NCBI RefSeq assembly: GCF_900129785.1
Contig: NZ_FSRC01000003.1
Span: 310,001-374,000, forward strand
Length of the DNA: 64,000 nt
From: Algoriphagus halophilus
GTDB lineage: Bacteria > Bacteroidota > Bacteroidia > Cytophagales > Cyclobacteriaceae
Direction: 5' to 3'
Shown here: one piece after another, positions 1-8,700 of the stretch
How positions within the stretch are numbered: position 1 is the first letter of the stretch
Layout of the letters: the number at the start of each line of letters is the position of its first letter
Program-made: the position numbers and the translations under genes
Notes under the pieces: generated by a model
The model's database searches: none
Told to the model about the DNA's origin: nothing
Seen by the model: the letters and a program-made list of their open reading frames with translations, nothing else

Positions 1-444
1 GATGGGATCAATCCATATGGTAAAATGAAAGACGTTTCTTTAATAGGAATAGGACAATCTGAAATGGAAGATTTATTGAATGTAGAACTCGAGAAAGTAG
101 GGAGGTATTCTGCTCCAGATCCCACTCCATCTGCAGGTTATTATTTCAGATCAGATCATTTCAATTTTGCTAAAATCGGTGTTCCTGCGCTTTATTTCAG
201 TAATGGTATAGACCATGTAGAAAAAGGAAAAGAATATGGGAAGGAATTGGAAGATCTGTACGTTCAAAATTATTACCACAAACCTTCTGATGAATACGAT
301 CCTAGCAGATGGAACCTAGATGGAGCGGTGGATGATGTTCAGGTCCTATATGAGGTGGGAAGAAATCTGGCCAACTCAGGTAATTGGCCTAAGTGGAAGC
401 CAAATTCCGAGTTCCGGGCACTTCGTGAATCCTATATGAAATAA
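1..444 (+). CDS. M28-family zinc aminopeptidase, C-terminal part (5' end outside window)
   Basis: The frame is open from base 1 (D-G-I-N-P-Y-G-K then the first Met), so this is the 3' end of a longer gene rather than a small one starting at base 25. The residues fit the end of an M28 (aminopeptidase Y/Q-type) catalytic domain: an S-D-H-F-N-F segment followed by G-V-P-A-L-Y-F, then Y-Y-H-K-P-S-D-E-Y, where the His is normally the last zinc ligand. M28 enzymes are usually secreted or periplasmic exopeptidases; the signal region is not visible here. A strong hairpin follows about 80 nt after the stop. The family is fairly sure; substrate is not inferable. Confidence 0.85.
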   Translation, partial: DGINPYGKMKDVSLIGIGQSEMEDLLNVELEKVGRYSAPDPTPSAGYYFRSDHFNFAKIGVPALYFSNGIDHVEKGKEYGKELEDLYVQNYYHKPSDEYDPSRWNLDGAVDDVQVLYEVGRNLANSGNWPKWKPNSEFRALRESYMK

Positions 445-522
445 GGAAGAGAATGGGTATCGATCAAAAGGTATTTTTAGCTCAAACTACCTAACATAAA
501 ACTGTTCTCAGAAGTAAAAAAC

Positions 523-559
523 AGCAAGAGCACCCAAAGGCAATTTGGGTGCTCTTGCT
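523..559. terminator. Bidirectional intrinsic terminator
   Basis: Perfect 16-bp inverted repeat (523-538 with 544-559) with a 5-nt loop, lying between the convergent M28 peptidase and DinB-like genes. T-rich sequence follows on both strands, so it can end transcription from either side. Confidence 0.85.
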
Positions 560-586
560 ATTTAAATGTGTAGTAAAACCCAATTT

Positions 587-1153
587 TTATTGAGGTAGTC
601 TAGACCTTAGTAAGGCAATTTGCCCCATATGGTTTGATTGATGCTCCATTACGTGGAACCAAGCCCAATAATTATTCATCTCAGTTCCTGCTGCCTTTGA
701 AGTAAACCATTTATCGTCTTTTTCCTTCAGCAAAGCTTTGGTTTGTTCCCTTACTTCATCCCAAATTTCGAAATAATATGAAATTGGCTTTCCTTTATAC
801 TCTTCCCGGGCATCCTCTCCAAGCATTAACCCTTTCATCCATTTGGCCTCTTCGGATTCATTAAACTCTCTATTTTCAAATGTATAAACCTGATAGAATG
901 CTTCGGTTGCTGCCAAGTGCAAAATCATGGCTCCGATTCTATTGGCTTTATCATCCAAAAGAAAATCTACCTGTTCCTGATTCATGGAACTAGTGATCCT
1001 AAAAATTCTCCCTTTGATGTCGTCTAACATGGCGACCATATTTCCAATGTCATGGGAATATCCTTTTGGAGGTTCGATCACTTGAGCATTGGAAACACCA
1101 CTGAAAAAGAGGGCAATGAAAAATGAGAGCGTAAAAATTTGTATTCGTTTCAT
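587..1153 (-). CDS. Secreted DinB-superfamily protein
   Basis: 188 aa with an N-terminal signal peptide ending near S-N-A-Q (about residue 24), so it is probably periplasmic, unlike the typical cytoplasmic DinB protein. A four-helix DinB-like body follows. The usual three-His metal site is recognisable: H79 in M-I-L-H-L, and H171 and H175 in the C-terminal H-V-M-E-H-Q-S-N-H-M-G-Q segment. DinB-like proteins are metal-binding, and some are thiol-dependent transferases; the reaction here is unknown. It is the last gene of a minus-strand run, 18 nt after the VOC gene, and ends at the 523-559 terminator. Confidence 0.8.
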   Translation of the reverse strand: MKRIQIFTLSFFIALFFSGVSNAQVIEPPKGYSHDIGNMVAMLDDIKGRIFRITSSMNQEQVDFLLDDKANRIGAMILHLAATEAFYQVYTFENREFNESEEAKWMKGLMLGEDAREEYKGKPISYYFEIWDEVREQTKALLKEKDDKWFTSKAAGTEMNNYWAWFHVMEHQSNHMGQIALLRSRLPQ

Positions 1154-1171
1154 AGTTGTTATAATTAAGTG

Positions 1172-1555
1172 TTAGATAGTGAGTTCAATATGATTTCCTT
1201 CCGGATCTAAAATGATACTTTCGAAATAGCCATCACCGGTGGTTCTGGGTTCGCCGACGATTTCAAAACCATCATTTCTCAACTTTTCTGTTAAACTAAG
1301 GACCTTTTCTTTACTTCCTGTTGAAAGGGCAATATGAGTATACCCAAAGGAATGATTTCGTTGTTCTGGAGTGAATATTTCCTGTTTGTGCATCAGTTCA
1401 ATTCTTGCCCCTGATTCAAATGATAAAAAGTAGGACGTGAAGTTTTTAGAAGGATTATGGTATTTTTCTCCTGCAGTCATGGCAAAGTATTTACAATAGA
1501 AATCCTTCATCATTTCCAGGTTTTCAACCCAAATTGCCAAGTGCTCAAGTTTCAT
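1172..1555 (-). CDS. VOC-family (glyoxalase/dioxygenase fold) metalloprotein
   Basis: 127 aa, a single vicinal-oxygen-chelate unit of two beta-alpha-beta-beta-beta modules. The expected four metal ligands are present: H5 (L-E-H-L-A), E53 (R-I-E-L-M), H74 (Y-T-H-I-A) and E124 (N-H-I-E-L). The enzyme is therefore probably active, a glyoxalase I-like or related lyase/dioxygenase; substrate cannot be read from sequence. It starts 5 nt after the DUF4153 gene stop and precedes the DinB-like gene, so all three are probably cotranscribed. Confidence 0.85.
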   Translation of the reverse strand: MKLEHLAIWVENLEMMKDFYCKYFAMTAGEKYHNPSKNFTSYFLSFESGARIELMHKQEIFTPEQRNHSFGYTHIALSTGSKEKVLSLTEKLRNDGFEIVGEPRTTGDGYFESIILDPEGNHIELTI

Positions 1556-1560
1556 AAAAA

Positions 1561-3447
1561 CTATTTTTTACCTAAAAGTATGATGCCATGAAGCTGGTCT
1601 ACCTCTTTCTCAGTTTCCGAGTTCTTTGATACGCTTTGAAATACTATTTGAATCTTCATCGAGTCATTTGGGATTTCAAAACTCATGTCTGCCGGACTTA
1701 TATTTTGGACATAACCTTGCCCATATAAATTTTCAATTTCCTTTTTCATTTCGATTAGATCCACATGACCCTTTACATTCCCAATTTCTACATGAAAAGT
1801 TGAAAGGTCTTCGTCTACCCAAATTTTTGCTATCCCGATCTCGGGAACCGGCCAAGTCTTATCCAGATTGGTTTCCAAATTCAAATCAAAAGCCAATTCA
1901 TAATCATATCCAGAAATAGGTCTAACCTCTTGAAATTGAATTTCCCATCTAAAATGAATAGGTAATTTATCGTTCAATTGAATTTGGAGTTCATTGACAT
2001 AAGATAATCCCATGGATTCTACTATGAATTTGCTATAGTTTAAGGAGATATTTCTTTTTTCAGGGTCATCAGCTTCCTGAAAAAGAGTGGCTAAATCTTG
2101 CTCGAACCAAGGTAGTATAGAGTTTAATCCATGATAGGTTTCCAAGTATTGAATAATGGAGTTGACCTCATTTTGATCCTGTGGAGTTATTCTATTTGTG
2201 TTTTTTTGGACTGTAGGTTTTAGAGCTCCTTTCTCAGAAATTTCCCAAAAAACTTCATTTTGGATTTTTCCATTTTGAAGGATTTCTGATTCGGTCAAAA
2301 TATGCTCAAGTCTTTTTATTTGGTTGGACTCACTCAAACTAAACATGCCCCAAGGACCGAAGGAACCCAAAATCATAAAGATTGCAAGAGATATGGGGAT
2401 GGTCTTAATTTTTCCAGGTCCAATTATAAAATAACCTGCTATAAATGTGAGCCAGACACCCATAAGTAGCACAATATACCGGTTGACCGTCAATCCATAT
2501 TCCTTCACTCGTATTCCAATGGCTAGGAATAAAATGATGATTAAAGGGATGATCAAAAAATAAAATGCTTTGTAGAATGTCCTGATCCAGCTACTTTCTT
2601 TCTGGTCTTGTATAGGGAATAATAGAAGATTGGTAAATATCCCCAATACTGAAATCGCAATGATCATATAGCTGACGATTCCTTTTGGCCAATCCCATGT
2701 GAAGATGATTTTTCCTCCATAGATATAGAGAATGGTCATGTATACCAGTAGTAAAGGAATCAGTATAAACTGGGTGAAGATTTTTAATCCTTTAGGATAG
2801 TTGATTAGGGATACTCCTTCGTTTAAATCTTTTGGAGCGCCTGCCAAAAAGAACCAAGTGTTGAAAATTCCAATGGATAGAATAAATATGTAGAAGTAAT
2901 TTTTAGGGTCAATTTCAATGGAAAACAAAAGGGATACAGCTCCCATTGCCAAGGAAATACCCGTATGTATCACTAATGAGTAGAAGACACCAGTCACCAC
3001 TCGGATGAAAATATTTTCGTTAAACTTCCAGAAGGAATCATCACTTTTTTCATCCCAATAAGAGAGAAAAGCCACTAACAAATGAGCGGTAAGATTATAT
3101 ACCAGGTATCTTATATAGGGGATTCTGGTATTGGTAAATGTGTTTTCAGAAGGAAATGAAAAATAGACAAGGCCTAACAAAATGACCACTACAATCCAGC
3201 TTATCTTTCTTTTTATTGGAGAGAATTGATGTTTTTCACCATAAATGTCTACACAGAAGAAAAGAGGGATTCCCAGCATCAAAACCAGAAGGAGATTGAC
3301 AAGCTGTATTTCTTGGTCGAAACGGTCTATTTCAATTAAATAGATCAGTAAAGTAGAAGCTAAAAAAGCCGTGACTAAGCTCAACGGGAATCTCTTAGCA
3401 CTCCGGATTGCATCCTCACTTAATTGTTGTAGTGATGGAAATTTCAT
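1561..3447 (-). CDS. DUF4153-type polytopic membrane protein
   Basis: 628 aa. The first 380 residues hold about ten hydrophobic segments, including a Y-S-L-V-I-H-T-G-I-S-L-A-M-G-A stretch typical of DUF4153 proteins. The last 240 residues are soluble and predicted to face one side of the membrane. DUF4153 proteins are common in Bacteroidota and have no settled biochemical role. The gene starts 59 nt after tamL and is followed within 5 nt by a VOC gene, placing it in the downstream part of the tamB-tamL transcription unit. Family assignment is from overall pattern. Confidence 0.7.
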   Translation of the reverse strand: MKFPSLQQLSEDAIRSAKRFPLSLVTAFLASTLLIYLIEIDRFDQEIQLVNLLLVLMLGIPLFFCVDIYGEKHQFSPIKRKISWIVVVILLGLVYFSFPSENTFTNTRIPYIRYLVYNLTAHLLVAFLSYWDEKSDDSFWKFNENIFIRVVTGVFYSLVIHTGISLAMGAVSLLFSIEIDPKNYFYIFILSIGIFNTWFFLAGAPKDLNEGVSLINYPKGLKIFTQFILIPLLLVYMTILYIYGGKIIFTWDWPKGIVSYMIIAISVLGIFTNLLLFPIQDQKESSWIRTFYKAFYFLIIPLIIILFLAIGIRVKEYGLTVNRYIVLLMGVWLTFIAGYFIIGPGKIKTIPISLAIFMILGSFGPWGMFSLSESNQIKRLEHILTESEILQNGKIQNEVFWEISEKGALKPTVQKNTNRITPQDQNEVNSIIQYLETYHGLNSILPWFEQDLATLFQEADDPEKRNISLNYSKFIVESMGLSYVNELQIQLNDKLPIHFRWEIQFQEVRPISGYDYELAFDLNLETNLDKTWPVPEIGIAKIWVDEDLSTFHVEIGNVKGHVDLIEMKKEIENLYGQGYVQNISPADMSFEIPNDSMKIQIVFQSVSKNSETEKEVDQLHGIILLGKK

Positions 3448-3506
3448 GCTGAGGAAGTTTTAAAAGTAAGTTACGGATAATCCTCTCTCTGGGAAAGTCT
3501 AATTGG

Positions 3507-5792
3507 TTAGAAAGGATATCCGATGGCAAAATTGAAAATAAGGTTTTCTCTTCTCCAAGTTTTACTGCCTATATCAAAGGTATTTCCCCATCGCTCTCCT
3601 TCCGGTAAAAAAGGCTTTCTTAACGGAGTAGCAAAATCAAATCGTATCACAAAGAATTGAATATCAATTCTAAACCCTATCCCGGTTCCTACCGCAATTT
3701 CATTCCACCAGCTAGAGCTGAATTTACCCCCAGGTAAGGCTTCATTTTCATTCATTAACCATATATTTCCTGCATCCAGAAAGAGAGCACCTTTTAGGAG
3801 AGACACCATAGGGAATCGGTATTCTATATTTCCCTCTAATCGAATGTCACCTGATTGGTCAAAGTAGGAGTTTATGTTAGTTTCTTCAGGCGCATAACTC
3901 CCAGGTCCTATAGATCGAATTCTAAATGCTCTTATACTGTTTGGACCACCAGAGAAATACTGTTTTACATAAGGCAAGGACGAAGAATTTCTAAAGGGTA
4001 CACCCACTCCAGCAAAAAGCCTTGAAGCGATGGTTTGGGTTTTATTTATATTGAAATGATACCTAAAATCAAGGTCAGCCTTACCATACTGGGCATATTC
4101 CAAGCCAAAGATCTTTCCATTGCCTTCTCCTACCCATTTGTCAATTCCATAGACTAAGTTTCCTGCGAAGTCTAAACCTAAACCGAAGAAGTAGCCATGC
4201 TTCCGGACAGGATCGTTAATTTTATTGTAATTGAAAATATAATTGATTCCAATAATGAAGTTTTGGTCAAAACTCCGTCTTAAAAAAGGGTTTTTATCCA
4301 GAATTTCTTCAAACTCCGGAGATGATTTAGCGAGGTTGGTAATATTGATATTGATTGGGTTAATCTCATGGTAGGCAAACCTGTTGGCATTCCAGAAGTA
4401 TCCATAACTCGTGTAAAAGGAATTTAAGGTATATAAGCCACCTCTGCTCAAATAATCTGTTCCCAAACTGACTTTAGTCTTAGGTACTGAATAACTGAAT
4501 TTCTCTTCAATTGGCACAAAGAAAATCACTCTTGGGAATATCAAATCTCCTCTCAACCCTAATTCAAGAGAATGCAATCCTGTTAAATCCCCACCTGCGA
4601 TCTGAAATTCATAGCCGATTTTTGCGGAAATATTGAAATTTTCACCTCCCTTAAACAAGTTCCTGTTTCTATATACCAGGTTGAGTGCGGGGCCGGCAAA
4701 ATTGTTGGACTTGGACACTCCCAATAATTCTGCCCTTACGGATCTTTTAGTCATGGGAGAAAGTAAAAAACTGGCAGCAAGATGTCCTAGACTATCTTCA
4801 TTGATCAGTTCATCGTATCGTAAATTGACATATTGGTAATTACCTATTGAACTTAGACGGTTGCTTGAAAGTCTGGATTTATTAGGGCTATAATATTCCC
4901 CGTTCTCAATTAAAATGTATTGGTTTAACAATTCTGGTTTGAAAACGACACCGTTTTGAATGAATTCTTTTCCGTCAAGTTGGACGGTGTCTGCTTGGTC
5001 GGTATTTTCATCTAAGGAATAATTGGGGAATACTTGAATTTGGTCAATTTTATATTTTACCAAGCTGTTTTTTGGGACGTTGTTTTTCAGTCTGAGGTAA
5101 AGGTTAAACTGACGGGCACTGTCTGTAATATTGGTGTCAGCTTCAAAGATTAGGAAGTCATTATTGAAATTGTAATACCCTTTTTGCTTTAGGCCCTGGT
5201 CAAGCCTTTCCCTTTCGGAGTTCAAGGTGTTTAAATCAAATCGGTTGCCTGGTTGAAGTAAAGTTTCTCCTAATAGACGTTGGATTTCATGTTCAATTTC
5301 CAGTGAATCTCTTTCCAGTTGGAATTCTTTCAAGACATAAGGTTGGCCTACTTTTGCAGTGTAGTTTACTTCAGCAAACTTTTCACCTCTTATACTTTCA
5401 GAGCTAGCTTGTCCATAAAAAAAGCCTCGGTTTTCTAACCTATTCAAAATCAACTCTTCCGTACGCTCCGTATTTACCTGGCTAAAATAAACGGGTTCTT
5501 GACCAAATTTTTTATTGAGAAAGCGATTGATGAATCCAGGCTTTTCTTTTTCTCCTTTGTAATAGGCCCATAGGCCAAAATACATTCCGAGAAACTTCGA
5601 ATTAGGCTCTGGTCTGAGCAAGTCATTTAATTCAGATTCAATTTTCTTTAAGTCTTGAACTTCTGGAGCCTCTAGATCCAAAGTGGCTCCCGTATAAAGT
5701 AGCTCCCCCTCGGGAATATGTTTCTTTATTTGACATCCAGTGAAGGAAGTCAAGAAGGCTAAAAAGAAGAAAATGCTTTTATTATTTTTCAT
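3507..5792 (-). CDS. tamL: Translocation and assembly module lipoprotein TamL (BamA/TamA-type Omp85 protein)
   Basis: 761 aa. The N-terminus has a lipoprotein signal (hydrophobic stretch ending F-T-G-C, Cys about residue 20), which distinguishes Bacteroidota TamL from the non-lipidated TamA of Proteobacteria. POTRA-like repeats occupy roughly residues 60-310. The C-terminal half is a 16-strand-type Omp85 barrel with the G-G-P-N-S-I-R-A-F-R-I-R-S-I-G-P-G loop-6 signature (R-A-F-R/I-R-S-I-G-P-G) and a C-terminal aromatic (Y-P-F). It acts in the outer membrane with TamB. Its start overlaps the tamB stop by 11 nt, so the two are translationally coupled. Confidence 0.92.
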   Translation of the reverse strand: MKNNKSIFFFLAFLTSFTGCQIKKHIPEGELLYTGATLDLEAPEVQDLKKIESELNDLLRPEPNSKFLGMYFGLWAYYKGEKEKPGFINRFLNKKFGQEPVYFSQVNTERTEELILNRLENRGFFYGQASSESIRGEKFAEVNYTAKVGQPYVLKEFQLERDSLEIEHEIQRLLGETLLQPGNRFDLNTLNSERERLDQGLKQKGYYNFNNDFLIFEADTNITDSARQFNLYLRLKNNVPKNSLVKYKIDQIQVFPNYSLDENTDQADTVQLDGKEFIQNGVVFKPELLNQYILIENGEYYSPNKSRLSSNRLSSIGNYQYVNLRYDELINEDSLGHLAASFLLSPMTKRSVRAELLGVSKSNNFAGPALNLVYRNRNLFKGGENFNISAKIGYEFQIAGGDLTGLHSLELGLRGDLIFPRVIFFVPIEEKFSYSVPKTKVSLGTDYLSRGGLYTLNSFYTSYGYFWNANRFAYHEINPININITNLAKSSPEFEEILDKNPFLRRSFDQNFIIGINYIFNYNKINDPVRKHGYFFGLGLDFAGNLVYGIDKWVGEGNGKIFGLEYAQYGKADLDFRYHFNINKTQTIASRLFAGVGVPFRNSSSLPYVKQYFSGGPNSIRAFRIRSIGPGSYAPEETNINSYFDQSGDIRLEGNIEYRFPMVSLLKGALFLDAGNIWLMNENEALPGGKFSSSWWNEIAVGTGIGFRIDIQFFVIRFDFATPLRKPFLPEGERWGNTFDIGSKTWRRENLIFNFAIGYPF

Positions 5793-8700
5793 TTTCCTCC
5801 TTTCCTTTATTGTTTGAATCTATAGAATTAGATTCTTCTAGAGCTTGCTTGGATTTATGCCAAAGCTCATAAAACTCATTGAATTCCCGATTGAAAATTA
5901 ACCCGCCACCAGTTACCACTAGTTGCCCATCAATGATACTTTCATATTGATTTTTTCTAAAAACTCGAACTCTCCATCTTCCATCTTCGGTAAGGATGTA
6001 TTCAAAACTTACATTTGCTAAAATAGCATTGGATTGTTCAGGCTCCTGAGAACTCCCTTCTAGCCCAACTTGACTACCTACTTCCACGATCAGTCGGTCA
6101 TTGAAGAGGGTTTGTTGGGCATTGATGTTTAGATCGGTTCGATTTTGACTACTACCGGATTGGTAATCCTCATAAGTATCGACATCAAAACCTAATTGAA
6201 AGCCACTATCCCCAAAAAGCTTACTGGATAATGCATTCATTTGATCGGATAGAATTTGGCTTGCGCTACTTCTAGCAATTGTTTCTGCACCTCCATTGGA
6301 ACCATCACTTCCTCTTGAAGGGAAGAATCTATTCAATACCAAGAGGGAAAAAACTTGTTTGTTTAATTCGTCTTCTTGGTCATTGATTTGAAGTACTTGG
6401 GAGTAAACATTTCCTCCAAATGCTCCCCGTTCGTTTTCAGGCATATCCAATGCAAATGAAATTTCAGGCCTCAATAACTCCCCATCCACATTTAAATACA
6501 CTAAAAATGGTAATCTTCTTTGGTACTGGGATTTGGTACTTTGGCTACTGCCTGTCAACTGGGAAGACATCAATGCTGATGCGGAAGCATCAACTTCATA
6601 AATGGCTCGAATGTCCATATTAGCATCCATAGGATCCCCATTCCAAGTTATTCTACTTCCAGGGTTGATTAGGAATTTTTTGCTGATCAGGTTATATAAA
6701 GACATTTCATAATGTCCATCAGATATTTCATAATCTCCAGAGAGTGTGATTCTTCCATTTGGAGTAATGTCCATTCGCAAATTAGCACTTCCTGATATCA
6801 ATAAATTATCCCCGGTTTTAGGATCTATGATTACTGTAAATTTTGCTTTAGGGTCTGTTTTAAGGGAAGCTTGTATATCATACCCCAAAAATGCAGTGGT
6901 GGATTGCTCTGTTTGGGAAGTAAGAATGTCATCTGGATTTTCCTTGTTTACAAATAACACCACTCCGTCACGCTCCACCAGATCCAGTTGAGACTCTGGG
7001 ATCAGCATGGTCAAATTGGTATTTTCCTTGATGTTTAAATTAGCTCTAACGATAGGTAAATTTAGATCCCCTTGGATGGTCACATCTGCATCGATTGTCC
7101 CTCTTCCATAGAGTAGTTCATTTTCTTGATCTGTGGAATTGACCACCATGAAGTTTTTGGCTACGAGGCTAAGGTCAAATCCGGGGTTGTTTAGATCTGT
7201 AGTAGTCACCGTACCATCTACGGTAAAGGTATTGTTGTCAGTGTCTTTGACGGTAAATTGATTGAAGTATATTCCATCATTATCCGCTTGGATTTTTTCG
7301 TTGGAAAGTATGTATTTGGTGCTGAGTTGGGCAGGTACAAAAGAGGTTTCGAAAAATTGAAATTCTCCTTGATAGTTAGGGGAATTTGTTGTGCCATTGG
7401 CACTGATAGTGCCTTTCAAATAACCTGATGCATCTAAAATCTGGTCTTGTGAAAGCGCTGCAATTTTCTTCATTTCAGCTTTTATCAAGTCCAACTTCAA
7501 GTCAAATTCCCCTCCGGATTCATTCGCCATAAACTGACCGTTGACATCCAGATCTATGCCGTCATCTCTTAATGTTAAGGCTAAGTTGTAATTCCCTAAA
7601 CTTTCAGCGGTAGCATCTAAGGATAAGTTTCCTAAAGAAACACCCACTGCTTTTAGGCTGTCAATTTTTAAATTACCCATCAATCCTATTGCTCCAAATG
7701 GATTTTCAACTACAAGCTGCCCATTCATTTTTCCGCCAACCAAAAGTTCATCTGGATTCAACAAACTGGTAAATGTGGACAATCTGAAATTTTGGAATAG
7801 CACTGCGATATTTTCATCTGTAAAACCTTCAATGTTCTTTTTGAAGCTAAGCTCCTGTCCATTTTGCGTGAAACTGAAATTTTGAAAATCAAGGTTATTA
7901 CTAGAATATAGAATCTGATTATTCTCCGGAATCACCCATTGGTTTTTTTTCAATAATAAGTTCTCAGGATTAATATGAAAACTAATAGTATCACCCAAAA
8001 GACCCAGGTCTGAGGAAATGTGGAATACTGGTTCAGTTTCGTTATATGAAGAGAAATCAAAGTAAATTCTTGAATTTTCCATCACTCCAGTAAGTGAAGT
8101 CTCATCCATATTTAATGGCCCAGCAACTAAGTTGAGGAAGCCTAATTCCATATTCAAGTTGGATAAATTGGAATGGACATTGAATTCCAAACTGTCGATT
8201 TCAGTTCCAGAGAAATTTATGTAAGGAAAGCTTACCACTGCATCCAAAGAGTCTAGATCTTGATAATAGGCTAATTGCACCCGTCCAGAATCTAACTGTT
8301 CCAATCCTTGAAGTAGCACTTCGTTCAATAGTGGGGATTCGAAAATGGAAAGGTCCATATTCATGATTATTCCACTATCCAATTCTGTATACGAACTGTC
8401 TTTGATGGCTAAATAATTTAAGAAATGATTTTCTAAGGCAACTCCTAATGAGGCAGGGTTGGTATTGGTATGAACAAACCCTTTGACGACATCACTTTCT
8501 ATAATTAGACTGGTGGAGTCGGGTTTTACCAAGCTCTCTAAATTTAAGTTTCCGGTAGGATAGGTTTTTTTATCGTAAAGAACCAAGCCGTCACTTAACC
8601 CGATAGATGCTTGAAAATTATCGGGATTTCCTTCAAAATTCCCTTCCAATTGTAAACGTACGCGGAATTCTTTGGGGGAGAAACCTAACTTATTAAAGTC